Numbered from the stretch's first letter, positions 26,331 to 35,954 are shown. The stretch: DNA of 64,000 nucleotides from Neoakkermansia glycaniphila (GCF_001683795.1 NZ_LIGX01000002.1:124001-188000), one strand, 5' to 3'. Numbers and translations: made by a program. The notes: generated by a model not told the origin, from the sequence alone.

Positions 26331-27272
26331 TTGGCCCCTCCCCCATCCATCCCCCGGCAGCATCGGCTGGCGCGCGCAAGCGGGCGCATCCTGCTTATCG
26401 TCGCCTGCTTCACGGCATTCGGATGGCTCATGGCTCCCTGGACAGAAGCAGTACGGCAACGCGAAACCGACGACCGCCTCCTCACCCCGCTCCCTGCCAA
26501 CAGCGCATCGGATGCCATGCCCCAGCAGCTCGCCTTCATCACCCTCGGAGGCCTCCGCACCCTCGGCGCCGCCATCCTGAAAATGGATGCCGCCGTCGAC
26601 TGCATGGACCGCAAGGACTGGCCGATGGTCGCCAAACGCTTCGACCAGATCACCGCCCTCGCACCGCACATCGTCTACTACTGGATCGAAGGCGCCGACT
26701 ACCTCTCCAACAACGCCGCCCCGGACGTACGGGAAACCCCCTCCCTCTCCGAATCCGAACGCATCCGCGCCTCCCGCATGTACTACCGGCAGGCTCTCGC
26801 CCTCCTCCGGAAAGGCATCGACAACAACCCCAAAAGCTGGGAACTCTACAACGCGCTCGGCCGCACCCTCAGCATCATCCGCAGAGGAGTCTCGCCGGAC
26901 TTCGCAGCAGCGGCGGCAGCCTACGGCAAAGCCGCAGCCCTCGGCGGAGGAGACCTGCCCAAACGGCAGGAATTCTACTGCCTTGCCCGTGCAAAAGGCA
27001 AAGAACGCGAAGCGTGGAACCTCGGCAAACAACTCTTCCGAGATCCGGACAACCGCCTGCCCGTCCTCGTCTGCTGCCTCTTCGTCCTGCAAAACAAACT
27101 GCACTTGCCTAAAAGCGAACGCATCCCGTTCCGCGAACTCTTCCCGACGGATGCCCGTGCCAAAACATGGCTCACACGCTTCCTCCACAACGACCTCAGG
27201 CACTCCACCGACGGCATCCGGGAAGAACTCGAACGCCTCCGAGCCCTCCCGAAAAAACAGGAAAACAAGTGA
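26331..27272 (+). CDS. membrane-anchored TPR-like protein
   Basis: 313 residues from a TTG start at 26331, 16 bases after panE. One membrane helix (about residues 20-38) precedes a long helical part with TPR-like pairs (MYYRQALALLRKGIDNNPKS, LYNALGRTL, AAAYGKAAALGG). It probably assembles a periplasmic complex. An alternative start is not evident. Likely cotranscribed with panE; no functional link is known. Confidence 0.65.
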   Translation: MAPPPSIPRQHRLARASGRILLIVACFTAFGWLMAPWTEAVRQRETDDRLLTPLPANSASDAMPQQLAFITLGGLRTLGAAILKMDAAVDCMDRKDWPMVAKRFDQITALAPHIVYYWIEGADYLSNNAAPDVRETPSLSESERIRASRMYYRQALALLRKGIDNNPKSWELYNALGRTLSIIRRGVSPDFAAAAAAYGKAAALGGGDLPKRQEFYCLARAKGKEREAWNLGKQLFRDPDNRLPVLVCCLFVLQNKLHLPKSERIPFRELFPTDARAKTWLTRFLHNDLRHSTDGIREELERLRALPKKQENK

Positions 27273-27288
27273 GAGACGCATTCTGACC

Positions 27289-27317
27289 TTGCGGCAAAAC
27301 CCTTCCTGTGGCATCCT
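27289..27317 (+). promoter_or_regulatory. possible promoter of the phosphoesterase-permease-HAD cluster
   Basis: TTGCGG, 17-bp spacer, weak CATCCT; 12 bases to the ATG. Confidence 0.4.
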
Positions 27318-27329
27318 AACCCCAACATC

Positions 27330-28082
27330 ATGTCCCGCATCGCCATCATCAGCGACATCCATGCCAATCTGGAAGCCTTGCAGGCTGTGCTGGCCGACAT
27401 CGAGGCCGAACGCTGCACCGGCATCGTCTGCCTCGGAGACGTCGTCGGCTACAATGCCAACCCGGCGGAATGCCTCGAAATCGTCCGCGGCCTCGCCTGC
27501 CCCATCGTCAAAGGCAACCACGACGAAGAAGTCGTCTCGCCGACCACCCTCCAGATGAACCCCGTCGCCAAGGCCGCCATGGACTGGACACGGAGCCAGC
27601 TCACCGAAGAACAGAAAGACTGGCTGCGCCGCCTGCAGCTCATGCGCCTTGTCCAGCCCTTCACCATCGTCCACTCCACGCTGGACCAGCCCAAACTCTG
27701 GCATTATATCGTCAACGCGGGAGACGCCACCTCGAACTTCAGCCGCCAATTCACGGACATCTGCTTCCACGGCCACACCCACGTACCGAAAGTCTTCTAT
27801 CTGGACGGCAACCGGGCCGTACTCGACGAAGAAATCCAGGCGCAGCTCAACACCGGGAATGCCGAATTCAACCCCGTCCCCGGCCGGAAATACTTCATCA
27901 ACTCCGGCTCCGTAGGCCAGCCCCGGGACGGCGACTGGCGCGCCTGCTACGCCATCTTCGACACCGATGAAGGCACCGTCTCCTTCCGCCGCGTCGAATA
28001 CGACCTCCAGCTCGCCCAGAAAAAAATCATCGAAGCGGGCCTCCCCGAATACCTCGCCGAACGCCTCGGCCGCGGCGCCTGA
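27330..28082 (+). CDS. calcineurin-like metallophosphoesterase
   Basis: 250 residues, soluble. The five metal-binding blocks are visible: ISDIHAN (8-14), CLGDVVGYNANP, GNHDEE, HSTLDQP and HGHTHVPK. This places it with the YfcE/Calcineurin-2 diadenosine or phosphodiesterase group. The physiological substrate is unknown. It precedes an LPS-export permease by 33 bases, which may be only transcriptional. Confidence 0.88.
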   Translation: MSRIAIISDIHANLEALQAVLADIEAERCTGIVCLGDVVGYNANPAECLEIVRGLACPIVKGNHDEEVVSPTTLQMNPVAKAAMDWTRSQLTEEQKDWLRRLQLMRLVQPFTIVHSTLDQPKLWHYIVNAGDATSNFSRQFTDICFHGHTHVPKVFYLDGNRAVLDEEIQAQLNTGNAEFNPVPGRKYFINSGSVGQPRDGDWRACYAIFDTDEGTVSFRRVEYDLQLAQKKIIEAGLPEYLAERLGRGA

Positions 28083-28115
28083 TCACTAGGCGCGACCATC
28101 ATCCACAGAACAGAC

Positions 28116-29504
28116 ATGAACCCGGCAGCAGAAAGAATGATCCGACTGATCAGGAAATTCATCCCGGCGCTCGTCCTGTTCATCCTCGGCAGCCTCCTTG
28201 CCGCCTACCTCGTCCCCAAGGAATGGGCGCAAATGATCTGGGAAATCCCCGGCTCGCCGGATGCCTACCCCCTTGCCCAGAAAATGCGCCCGTACCTCCT
28301 CCTGGCCGGGTGCTACCTCCCTGCCTTCGGAGCCATCGTCTACGGCTTCATGGGCACCATGGACCGCTACATCTCCCGCTGCTTCATCTCCTCCTTCCTC
28401 CTCTGCACCGCCATCCTCACCCTCATCTGGCTGCTCGCGGACTTCACGGACAACATGGAGCGCTTCCGCAACAACTTCGACGACCCCCTCACCGGAGCCG
28501 GCATCTTCTACGGCACCCAGCTCCCCATGGTCCTCAACCTCATCCTGCCCTACACCCTCCTCATGGGCACCATGTGGGCACTCAGCAAACTCTCCGGCTC
28601 CTCGGAAATCACCGGCATGCTCCAGTCGGGCCGCTCCCTCATCCGCCTCTGCATCCCCATCTTCTTCTACTCCCTCCTCGTCGCCGCATTCTACGGCATC
28701 TGCACCTACCAGTGGGCGCCCGGAGCCTCCATGTACCGCCAGGTCATGATCCGCGGCAACAACACCAAAAACAAGAACCAGGACGAAAGCAAACAGCTCA
28801 TCTACAAAAACGAAACCGACAACCGCATCTGGTGCATCGGCGATGCGCCCGACATCATGCACCCCGGCGACCCGCTCCGCAACGTCACCGTCGAACAATT
28901 CTCCACACCCGGCAAACTCGCCTACAAACTCTTTGCCGACGAAGCCGTATGGGACTCCAAGAAAAGCCTCTGGACCTTCCGCAACGCCATCTTCCGCCGC
29001 CACACCGACACCGACGACATCCCCGTCTTCGACCCCGAACCCGAACACAGCATCACCCGCGACTACCCGGAAAAACCCTTCCAGCTCATCACCCCCAAAC
29101 AGCGCATCGACACCCTCGGCACCCCCGCCATCCTCGAATCGCTCGACTCCCACTCCAACAGCCGCGACGTCCGCTTCAACCTCCGTACCGAACTCCACAC
29201 CCGCACGGCCAAAATCTTCACCTGCCTCATCCTCGTCGCCATCGCCATACCCAGCGCCATCACCTTCCAGCGGCGCACCCCCATGAAAGGCATCGGCATC
29301 GCCATCCTCCTCGCCGCCCTCCTCCTCGTCATCTACGAAGGCACCACCACCCTCGGCTCCTCGGGCTACCTCCCCGCCTGGCTTGCCGCCTGGCTGCCGA
29401 ACATCGTCTACACCGGCATCGCCATACACCTCTACAGCACCCAGCTTGCCCACCGCTCCATCCTCGAATGCCTCCGCAGCAAGTGGGAAGCCCGCAAGCA
29501 CTGA
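28116..29504 (+). CDS. LptF/LptG-family lipopolysaccharide export permease
   Basis: 462 residues with six or more membrane helices flanking a periplasmic beta domain (about residues 210-350), the YjgP/YjgQ plan. The core begins at IVYGFMGTMDRYISRCFISS (about 70), the usual start of this family, so about 68 extra N-terminal residues contain two added helices. It would pair with LptB and a second permease to extract LPS from the inner membrane; waaA in this window makes the LPS core. Whether it is LptF or LptG is unclear. Confidence 0.87.
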   Translation: MNPAAERMIRLIRKFIPALVLFILGSLLAAYLVPKEWAQMIWEIPGSPDAYPLAQKMRPYLLLAGCYLPAFGAIVYGFMGTMDRYISRCFISSFLLCTAILTLIWLLADFTDNMERFRNNFDDPLTGAGIFYGTQLPMVLNLILPYTLLMGTMWALSKLSGSSEITGMLQSGRSLIRLCIPIFFYSLLVAAFYGICTYQWAPGASMYRQVMIRGNNTKNKNQDESKQLIYKNETDNRIWCIGDAPDIMHPGDPLRNVTVEQFSTPGKLAYKLFADEAVWDSKKSLWTFRNAIFRRHTDTDDIPVFDPEPEHSITRDYPEKPFQLITPKQRIDTLGTPAILESLDSHSNSRDVRFNLRTELHTRTAKIFTCLILVAIAIPSAITFQRRTPMKGIGIAILLAALLLVIYEGTTTLGSSGYLPAWLAAWLPNIVYTGIAIHLYSTQLAHRSILECLRSKWEARKH

Positions 29505-29505
29505 C

Positions 29506-30192
29506 ATGACGACCGACGCACTCCACGCCACCATCGCCGCTTCACCGCAAGCCATCATCTTCGACTTCGACGGCCTTCTCGTCGACACCGAATGGGCCAT
29601 CTACCAATCCTGGGCCCGCGTCTACGAACGCGAAGGCCACACCCTCCCGCTCGACCTCTTCAACTCCTGCCTCGGCAGCGGCTACACCCACTGGAACCCC
29701 GGCGAACACCTCGAAAAACTCACCGGAAAAACCTACGACTGGCCAGCCATCGACGGCCTCCGGCAAACCGAAATCGTCCGCGACCTTGAGCATGAAGGCC
29801 TCCTCCCCGGAGCCCTCGAACTGCTCGACCACTGCGCCGCCTGCGGCATCCCGCTCGCCGTCGCCTCCTCCTCCTCGCGCCGCTGGGTCGGCGGCTGGCT
29901 GGAAAAACTCGGCATCATCCACCGCTTCCGCGGCATCTTCTGCCGCACGGACGGCTACGCCGTCAAACCCGCGCCGGACCTCTTTCTGGCCGCTCTGCAA
30001 TGCCTCGGCACTCCGGCGAACCGAACACTCGTCCTCGAAGACTCGCGCAACGGCACCCTCGCCGCCCGGGAGGCCGGCATCCCCTGCATCGTCATCCCCA
30101 ACCGCGTCACCCGCCACGCCGACCTCAGCCCCGCCACCGCCCGCACGGACAGCCTCCACAGCATCCACCACCGGCTTGCCGAACTCTCGTAA
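29506..30192 (+). CDS. HAD-IA phosphatase / phosphoglucomutase-like
   Basis: 228 residues. HAD motifs: IFDFDGLLVDTE (nucleophile Asp and acid/base Asp), ASSSSRRWV, KPAPDLFLAAL and VLEDSRNG. The helical cap lies between motifs I and II, subclass IA, as in beta-phosphoglucomutase and sugar-phosphate phosphatases. The substrate is not predictable. It begins one base after the permease stop, so translation is coupled. Confidence 0.88.
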   Translation: MTTDALHATIAASPQAIIFDFDGLLVDTEWAIYQSWARVYEREGHTLPLDLFNSCLGSGYTHWNPGEHLEKLTGKTYDWPAIDGLRQTEIVRDLEHEGLLPGALELLDHCAACGIPLAVASSSSRRWVGGWLEKLGIIHRFRGIFCRTDGYAVKPAPDLFLAALQCLGTPANRTLVLEDSRNGTLAAREAGIPCIVIPNRVTRHADLSPATARTDSLHSIHHRLAELS

Positions 30193-30228
30193 GCACGCAC
30201 AACGGGACGCGGATACAAAGATTCCATC

Positions 30229-30256
30229 AAAAAAGGGCAGGAACCATCCTGCCCTT
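30229..30256 (-). terminator. terminator between converging genes
   Basis: A perfect 10-bp stem (30233-30242 with 30247-30256) with a T6 run leftward, serving the UDP-xylose synthase gene; rightward the tail is weaker (CTTC). Confidence 0.8.
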
Positions 30257-30282
30257 CTTCGTACAATGAATCGCCGGAAAGA

Positions 30283-31251
30283 TCAGCCTTTGACCAGCTT
30301 CTCGAAATAATCCCATGTCAACTTGATCCCCTCTTCAAACACGACACGGGGTTCCCAGCCGAGCACTTCCTTCGCCCGCGAAATATCCGGGCGGCGCAGC
30401 TTGGGATCGTCGGACGGCAGCGGCTTGAACTCCATACCCACCTGCGCTCCGCTCATGCGGAGAATATGTTCGCCGAACTCGCGGATGGTCATTTCACGAG
30501 GATTGCCGATGTTGACAGGGTCGGCAAACGAGGAAAGCGAAAGGCGGCGAATACCGTCGATCAGATCGCTCACGTAGCAGAAAGAACGCGTCTGGCTGCC
30601 GTCTCCGAAAATAGTGAGCGGCTTGCCTTCCAGCACCTGCCCGATGAAAGCGGGTACCACGCGGCCGTCGTCCAGCCGCATGCGGGGGCCATAAGTATTG
30701 AAAATACGCACAATGCGCGTCTCAAGACCGTACTTGCGGCGGTAGGCCATCACGGCGGCTTCCATGTAACGTTTCGCCTCATCGTAGCAGGAACGCACGC
30801 CGACGGAATTCACATTGCCCCAGTATTCCTCCTTCTGGGGGTGTACAAGCGGATCGCCGTACACCTCGGATGTCGAGGCCACGAGAATCGTCGCGTCCTT
30901 GCGCAGAGCCAGATCAAGGCAATTGTGCGCACCGTAGGAGCCGACCTTCAGTGTCTCGATCGGAATCTGCACATAGTCGATCGGACTGGCGGGCGACGCC
31001 ATGTTATACACGAAATCGACGCGGCCTTCGACATCCCACAGCTCGGAAATATCCTGCTCCATAAACGTGAAACGATCGTCGTTCGCCAAATGCGCGATAT
31101 TGCGCTCATGCCCGGTCACGAAATTATCCACCCCGACCACGCGGCACCCGTCCGCCAGAAGTCTGTCCACCAAATGGGAACCGAGGAAACCTGCTGCCCC
31201 CGTCACCACGGCGACGGGCCTGTCTTGATCCGAGAGAGTACCGGCATTCAT
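30283..31251 (-). CDS. UDP-glucuronate decarboxylase (UDP-xylose synthase)
   Basis: 322 residues. Extended SDR with [10 protein letters not shown] (NAD binding), the N-terminal [16 protein letters not shown], and the catalytic YDEAKR (Tyr-x3-Lys). The [10 protein letters not shown] and [12 protein letters not shown] segments closely fit UXS. Converts UDP-glucuronate to UDP-xylose in the cytoplasm for surface glycans. The ATG at 31251 is chosen; a much longer open frame upstream is non-coding and overlaps aroD on the other strand. Confidence 0.9.
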   Translation of the reverse strand: MNAGTLSDQDRPVAVVTGAAGFLGSHLVDRLLADGCRVVGVDNFVTGHERNIAHLANDDRFTFMEQDISELWDVEGRVDFVYNMASPASPIDYVQIPIETLKVGSYGAHNCLDLALRKDATILVASTSEVYGDPLVHPQKEEYWGNVNSVGVRSCYDEAKRYMEAAVMAYRRKYGLETRIVRIFNTYGPRMRLDDGRVVPAFIGQVLEGKPLTIFGDGSQTRSFCYVSDLIDGIRRLSLSSFADPVNIGNPREMTIREFGEHILRMSGAQVGMEFKPLPSDDPKLRRPDISRAKEVLGWEPRVVFEEGIKLTWDYFEKLVKG

Positions 31252-31293
31252 ATCGCTAAAAATTCCGTGCGGCCGGCAAAACGCCCTGCAAGC

Positions 31294-31322
31294 TTGCCTT
31301 TTCGGCATTTTTGCTGTACAGT
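31294..31322 (+). promoter_or_regulatory. promoter of aroD
   Basis: TTGCCT, 17-bp spacer, TACAGT; 28 bases to the ATG. Confidence 0.65.
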
Positions 31323-31350
31323 GGGCAAAGTCAGCAGCACAGCCACAGTT

Positions 31351-32064
31351 ATGCATCATCTTTTCCCCGAAAGCAAGCCTTATCCTCCCTATGTCATCGG
31401 AGCCGTGACCGACTGGGACACATGGCTTGATCTGAGCGATCCGGCAGGCATGCCGCCCTGCAATGCCGTCGAACTCAGGGTAGATGCCCTGCCCGCCTCC
31501 ATCGACTGCGATACCATCCTCAACCACTGGATATGGAAACCCGTCCTCGTCACCATACGGCGGCAGGAAGAGGGAGCCTTCCGTCCCATACCCGATGCGG
31601 AACGCATGGATGCCGCATGCCGTCTCATGAGCCGTGCTTCCGGCCTCGACTGGGAAATCGCCTGCATGCCGCAAGCCACCGAACTGTTGAAGGAAGCAAA
31701 AAACGCCTCCGTCACCATCGTCGCCTCCGCCCACTTCTTCGACCGCATGCCGGAGCTTGACACCTTCCGCAGACTCGAAGAACAGGCACGCAACCAGGGA
31801 GCGGACGTCGTCAAATTCGCCTTCCGCCTCCGCACCCTCGACGAAATGATGCGCGGCACCGAAATCCTCAGCCACGCCACCGGCCCCACGGCCATCATGG
31901 GCATGGGCCCTCTCGGCCCTACCTCCCGCCTGCTCTACGCCCAGCTCGGATCCGTGCTGGTATACGGGTACCTTGGCGACAACGAATCCGCGCCCGGCCA
32001 GTGGCCCGCCCACCTGTTCCAGAACGCCCTGCTCAACCTCGAAGCGTTCCGCACTCCCGAATAA
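31351..32064 (+). CDS. aroD: type I 3-dehydroquinate dehydratase
   Basis: Third step of the shikimate pathway. 237 residues. Type I active-site segments: VELRVDAL (Glu, Arg), a His in VASAHFF, the Schiff-base Lys in DVVKFAFR, and [11 protein letters not shown] near the end. The ATG at 31351 follows a promoter and begins the conserved fold; longer frames upstream overlap the opposite-strand gene. aroK is at 56011. Confidence 0.88.
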   Translation: MHHLFPESKPYPPYVIGAVTDWDTWLDLSDPAGMPPCNAVELRVDALPASIDCDTILNHWIWKPVLVTIRRQEEGAFRPIPDAERMDAACRLMSRASGLDWEIACMPQATELLKEAKNASVTIVASAHFFDRMPELDTFRRLEEQARNQGADVVKFAFRLRTLDEMMRGTEILSHATGPTAIMGMGPLGPTSRLLYAQLGSVLVYGYLGDNESAPGQWPAHLFQNALLNLEAFRTPE

Positions 32065-32076
32065 ACGGAGCCATCA

Positions 32077-33366
32077 TCACCCATCCGTCCGCTCAAAAAA
32101 GCGGCGCACCAGCTCCACGCTGCGGCTCGTCCCGCCTGAATGGACACTCAAGGCATCATACGCCTGCCCGGTACGGGCCAGCGCTTCTTCAGGGCTGGAA
32201 AGAACCTCCTTCAGCGTAGCCGCCAAGGCATCGCCCGTACATTGCCAGATACCGCCTTCCGCATTCAGCAGAGCGACAAGATCTTCAAAATTGGACATTT
32301 CCATACCGCATACGACAGGCACCCGGCAAACGATCGCCTCGGCAGGATTCTGCCCTCCGGTCGAAAGAAAACTTTTCCCGATCACGGCCACATCGGCCAG
32401 CGCCGTCCAATCGCGCAATTCTCCGGTCGTATCGGCGATATAGCACACATCTTGCCCAAGCACCTCAGGCATCTCGCCGGAACTGCGCAGAACGCACTGC
32501 CAGCCATCCTCCTCCATATCCTTCACCACGGCATGCCTGCGTTCGGCATGGCGAGGCACGATCAACGGAAAAGCTCCCGCCTCACGCACCGCCCGGGCAA
32601 TCAGAACTTCTTCCCCCGCATGCGTACTGGCGGCCAACACCACCATGCGCCCGGAAGACAAACGCTCAAGAACAGCGCGGAAATCCGGCCGCAAATGCGG
32701 CTTCTCTCCCGTCAACACGTCGAACTTGATGCTTCCTGTCACCTCGATAATCGAAGGATCGACGCCTATACCCTCGAACCGCCCGGCATCCCGGCGATTC
32801 TGCACCCCCATGCCGGACAGCCATGAAAACAGGGTGCGCGTCACAGGACGGATTTTCGCATAACGGCGTTCCGAACGCGGGGACAGCCGCGCATTCAGCA
32901 TCACCATCGGGATCTTCATACGCGCAGCCGCAGCGGCGAAATTAGGCCACAGCTCGGCCTCGATCAAGGCAATGCACTTCGGCCGGAAACGGCGCAGGCA
33001 CCTCCCAGAAAGCCCCGGAAGATCGAGCGGAGAATACAGCACGCGCACGCCGGGCAATGCCGCCTGCCGTGCGATCTCGTGCCCGGTCGCCGTCGAAGTC
33101 GCCAGAACCACCGGCCCCTGCTCTTCCTTCAGCCACTCGCGGATCAACTTCAGCGCGATCATCACCTCGCCCACACTCACCGCATGCACATACAGACCGC
33201 CCTGCGGCTCCTCATGGCGAGAGCGCCGGTAAATGCCGAACCGCTCGGCAAGCCCCGTTCCCCAGCCGCCACGCCGCTTCATCTTCACCAGATAACCCGG
33301 CAAAGCCAGCACCAGAAACAGAGAAAAAAAACAATTGTAAACGAGCCTCAGCAACAAGCGGGACAT
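32077..33366 (-). CDS. waaA: 3-deoxy-D-manno-octulosonic acid transferase
   Basis: Adds Kdo to lipid A precursor at the inner membrane. 429 residues with an N-terminal membrane anchor (about 8-26). HAVSVGEVMIALKLI holds the catalytic Glu; EAELWPNF and VTGSIKFD are further WaaA marks, with a C-terminal GT-B nucleotide site (PAEAIVCRVPVV). It follows rsmD by three bases and has a GGAAGG sequence before its ATG, one of the few Shine-Dalgarno-like sites here. It shows the cell makes Kdo-containing LPS. Confidence 0.94.
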   Translation of the reverse strand: MSRLLLRLVYNCFFSLFLVLALPGYLVKMKRRGGWGTGLAERFGIYRRSRHEEPQGGLYVHAVSVGEVMIALKLIREWLKEEQGPVVLATSTATGHEIARQAALPGVRVLYSPLDLPGLSGRCLRRFRPKCIALIEAELWPNFAAAAARMKIPMVMLNARLSPRSERRYAKIRPVTRTLFSWLSGMGVQNRRDAGRFEGIGVDPSIIEVTGSIKFDVLTGEKPHLRPDFRAVLERLSSGRMVVLAASTHAGEEVLIARAVREAGAFPLIVPRHAERRHAVVKDMEEDGWQCVLRSSGEMPEVLGQDVCYIADTTGELRDWTALADVAVIGKSFLSTGGQNPAEAIVCRVPVVCGMEMSNFEDLVALLNAEGGIWQCTGDALAATLKEVLSSPEEALARTGQAYDALSVHSGGTSRSVELVRRFFERTDG

Positions 33367-33369
33367 GAT

Positions 33370-33936
33370 TCAACCTTCCTGCACCGTATAAAACAAAATC
33401 GTATTCTTGCCGTAATGCCGCTGGTCTTCCAGCTTCCACCCCTCGAACTCGCAAGTACGCGCATCGCCCACGCCGTAGCCGAGCTGCGCTTCCGCCACAA
33501 ACAGGCCTCCCGGCTCCAACAGCTCGCGCAATCTGCCTTTCATCAGCTCGGCGATCATATCGCGGTCGCCCACATATTTGCAATAGGGAGGATCGGCAAA
33601 AACGAGATCGTAGCGGGCGCGCTCACGCTTCACAAACTGGAGGCAATCGGCATTCACCACATGGCCTCCGGTCAGTTTCGCCTTCCGCATATTCTCCTCC
33701 ACCATGCGGCAGGAATTCCGCGATGCATCCACAAAACGGGCGGATGCCGCTCCGCGGCTCAAGGCTTCAAGCCCCAAACCTCCCGAACCCGCAAACAGAT
33801 CCAGCACGCGCGCTCCTTCCACCCGGGTACCCAGAATGGAAAACAAAGCCTCGCGCACGCGATCCGTCGTCGGCCTCACCTCGCCACGAGGCACCTGCAA
33901 GGGCACCCCACCTGCTATTCCGCTGATAATGCGCAT
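33370..33936 (-). CDS. rsmD: 16S rRNA guanine-966 N2-methyltransferase
   Basis: 188 residues. MRIISGIAGGVPL is the typical RsmD start, so the ATG at 33936 is used rather than one 45 bases upstream. DLFAGSGGLGLEALSRGA binds S-adenosylmethionine and FADPPY is the catalytic motif. First gene of an rsmD-waaA pair. Confidence 0.93.
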   Translation of the reverse strand: MRIISGIAGGVPLQVPRGEVRPTTDRVREALFSILGTRVEGARVLDLFAGSGGLGLEALSRGAASARFVDASRNSCRMVEENMRKAKLTGGHVVNADCLQFVKRERARYDLVFADPPYCKYVGDRDMIAELMKGRLRELLEPGGLFVAEAQLGYGVGDARTCEFEGWKLEDQRHYGKNTILFYTVQEG

Positions 33937-33946
33937 AGGCTGAAAC

Positions 33947-33980
33947 AAAAATGCGGAAATCCCGCAAGGAGACTTCCGCA
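33947..33980 (-). terminator. terminator of the secreted protein gene at 33996
   Basis: A 7-bp stem (33952-33958 with 33974-33980), 15-base loop, T5 run leftward. Confidence 0.6.
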
Positions 33981-33995
33981 CTTTGTAAAACGGGC

Positions 33996-34718
33996 TTACC
34001 TGGCTTTCTTCGGCACAGGGAAACGGAGAGCGTAGTTCTGGCGGGCCAGCTCCGCACCTTCCGGAGTGGTTTCGACGAGGGAATAAATAACGTACACATT
34101 CTTGCCGTCGTCCGTCTTGCCGAACGTAATGGACTCCGTCGTCACCGACATGGCATCTTCATTCTTCAGCTTCCATTCCTGCCCCTTCCATGCACCGAAC
34201 GTATAATCGCCGGTATAGGACACATCCTCGGCGCGCGTCATCTTGCCGTTATTCGATTCCCACTGGTCTTCCTTGGCATTGTACTTCAACGCACTGATGG
34301 AAAGAGGGCCCTGCTGCTGCGTCGCGGAAGCGATGCGCCATGTATTATTGCCGGCAGGTTCAAGACCGGCAACCACGGGTTCCATATCCACAACCTGCTT
34401 CTTCATCCAGGCTTCCTTGTACTTGGCGTACTCTTCCTTGGAAAGGCCGAAACGCGGATCCCACGGAATCGGATACCCCGGCTTGATCAGCTTGATCAAC
34501 TCGGCACGTTCGGCATCGGCCATCTTGCTGCCGTTTTTATCGAAAATTTCATGATACTTTGCCACGCCGTCATCCAGCTTGACGCGCACGACATTGCCGC
34601 TGGACAATGAACCCACGGGAAGATATTCCTTGAGATCGACGGGTTTAGCCTGGGCGCACACGGTCGAAACCATGGCGGGCACAGCCAGAAGGGTAAGAAC
34701 AGAAGTAATCGCTTTCAT
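33996..34718 (-). CDS. secreted protein of unknown function
   Basis: 240 residues with a signal peptide ending near VCA-QA. The mature chain is basic and beta-rich towards the end, with no known motif. A Trp-rich middle (YPIPWDPRFG, NNTWRIA, DQWESNN) may be a binding face. It is transcribed divergently from the lipoprotein gene at 34787 through promoters sharing one -35 site. Confidence 0.6.
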   Translation of the reverse strand: MKAITSVLTLLAVPAMVSTVCAQAKPVDLKEYLPVGSLSSGNVVRVKLDDGVAKYHEIFDKNGSKMADAERAELIKLIKPGYPIPWDPRFGLSKEEYAKYKEAWMKKQVVDMEPVVAGLEPAGNNTWRIASATQQQGPLSISALKYNAKEDQWESNNGKMTRAEDVSYTGDYTFGAWKGQEWKLKNEDAMSVTTESITFGKTDDGKNVYVIYSLVETTPEGAELARQNYALRFPVPKKAR

Positions 34719-34730
34719 GTCAGTGAGGCT

Positions 34731-34758
34731 ATTCTAGACAATAATAGAGGCTTGGCAA
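34731..34758 (-). promoter_or_regulatory. leftward promoter of a divergent pair
   Basis: TTGCCA, 16-bp spacer, TAGAAT; 12 bases to the ATG at 34718. Its -35 overlaps the rightward -35. Confidence 0.7.
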
Positions 34759-34780
34759 GACATAAAATCAGTGGTAATGT
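34752..34780 (+). promoter_or_regulatory. rightward promoter of the divergent pair, leaderless type
   Basis: TTGGCA, 17-bp spacer, TAATGT; 6 bases to the ATG at 34787. The shared CTTGGCAAG centre is palindromic. Confidence 0.7.
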
Positions 34781-34786
34781 CATGCA

Positions 34787-35242
34787 ATGAAGCATGCATA
34801 TACCACCCTTTCACTGGCCGCCGCCGCGCTGCTGCTGAATTCATGCGGCTCAGTCACCCCCATGGATCGCATCGCCGAAAACCCGGCAGCCTATCAGGCC
34901 TTGACTCCTGCACAGCAAACGCTCGTCCGCGAAGGAAAAATCGAAGCGGGCATGCCACCGCAGGCCGTTTACATCGCATGGGGCAACCCGGCAGCGTCCC
35001 CCATCGAAGGATACAAGGACGGCAAAAACTACACCCGCTGGGTCTATTCCCAACTGGAACCCGTCTACACCACTCCGGCCTTCTGGGGAGGCCCGTACTG
35101 GGGGCCGGGCCCGTACGGCCATCGCCGCTACTACGGAGGATTTTATACCGGAACGGATGTAACCTACATCCCCCGCAACGTCGCCAACGTCCTCTTCGAA
35201 AACGGCAAAGTCGTCTCTTGGGAAACGGCCGTCCCCCGCTAA
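34787..35242 (+). CDS. small lipoprotein, Tyr/Gly-rich
   Basis: 151 residues. Lipobox LLNSC gives lipidated Cys20. After a helical segment with PAAYQALTPAQQ there is AGMPPQAVYIAWGNPA, resembling the BamE/SmpA-type gate-keeping segment seen in many small outer-membrane lipoproteins, then an aromatic, Gly/Pro-rich patch (residues about 98-118). Function unknown. Starts a run of three envelope genes. Confidence 0.65.
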   Translation: MKHAYTTLSLAAAALLLNSCGSVTPMDRIAENPAAYQALTPAQQTLVREGKIEAGMPPQAVYIAWGNPAASPIEGYKDGKNYTRWVYSQLEPVYTTPAFWGGPYWGPGPYGHRRYYGGFYTGTDVTYIPRNVANVLFENGKVVSWETAVPR

Positions 35243-35249
35243 CCGCCGC

Positions 35250-35954
35250 ATGCACGCCTCTCTCCCGAGCATCATCGTCATCGCTGCAGCTGCCGGACTC
35301 GCCTCCTGCAGCCACCGCGCCACTACATCCCGGCAAGCCGCCGTACGCGCCGCCTACGACTCCTTCGACCTTCCTGCCCGGAAAGCCTCGAATCCCTCCA
35401 AAGTCACCGTCCGCATCAGCCTTGACAAACAGCTCATGTACATCGCTGAAGGCGACCGCCACCAGGACATCCTGCTGGCGGCTCCCGTCTGCGTCGGAGC
35501 GCCGGGTTCTCCGACTCCCCGGGGCACCTTTCGCGTGCGTGCCAAAGACAAAAACCACCGGGCCAACACCCACGGCTGGGCATGGAACCCCGCAACCGGA
35601 GCCTACCGCCGCTGCTACCGCGCCACCTGCCCCGAGGGCAGCCGCTTCACCCCCACTCCGATGCCGTACTGGATCGAATTCTGCTCCGCCTCCTACGGCA
35701 TGCACACGGAATACGTCCATCCCCGGCCGAAATCGCACGGCTGCATCCGCATGCACAAAAACATCGCGCCGAAAGCATTCGCCCTCGTCCGCGTTGGCAC
35801 ACCCGTCATCATTGCCGGCAGCCAGCCGTGGGACGCCACGATCGGAACCGCTGTGCCGCGCCCCGTCGACCCGTCCTGCCTGCCCGATACGCCAGCCAAA
35901 GACTGCTCGCCCGCCATCTTCTCCGACCACAAACCGCTCGCCTGGCACGAGTAA
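35250..35954 (+). CDS. L,D-transpeptidase (YkuD) lipoprotein
   Basis: 234 residues. Lipobox LASC places the N-terminus at a membrane. The YkuD catalytic motif HPRPKSHGCIRM (nucleophile Cys) is intact. Such enzymes form 3-3 peptidoglycan cross-links or attach proteins to peptidoglycan in the periplasm. It starts seven bases after the preceding lipoprotein, so the two are probably cotranscribed. Confidence 0.9.
   Translation: MHASLPSIIVIAAAAGLASCSHRATTSRQAAVRAAYDSFDLPARKASNPSKVTVRISLDKQLMYIAEGDRHQDILLAAPVCVGAPGSPTPRGTFRVRAKDKNHRANTHGWAWNPATGAYRRCYRATCPEGSRFTPTPMPYWIEFCSASYGMHTEYVHPRPKSHGCIRMHKNIAPKAFALVRVGTPVIIAGSQPWDATIGTAVPRPVDPSCLPDTPAKDCSPAIFSDHKPLAWHE

Noticed and set aside
28086-29600. 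A 504-codon minus-strand frame opposite the LPS permease
   Set aside because: Low-complexity acidic translation typical of an antisense shadow; the plus strand has the conserved membrane protein.
30466-31350. Upstream extension of aroD in frame
   Set aside because: It would be antisense to the UDP-xylose synthase; AroD motifs and a promoter fix the start at 31351.
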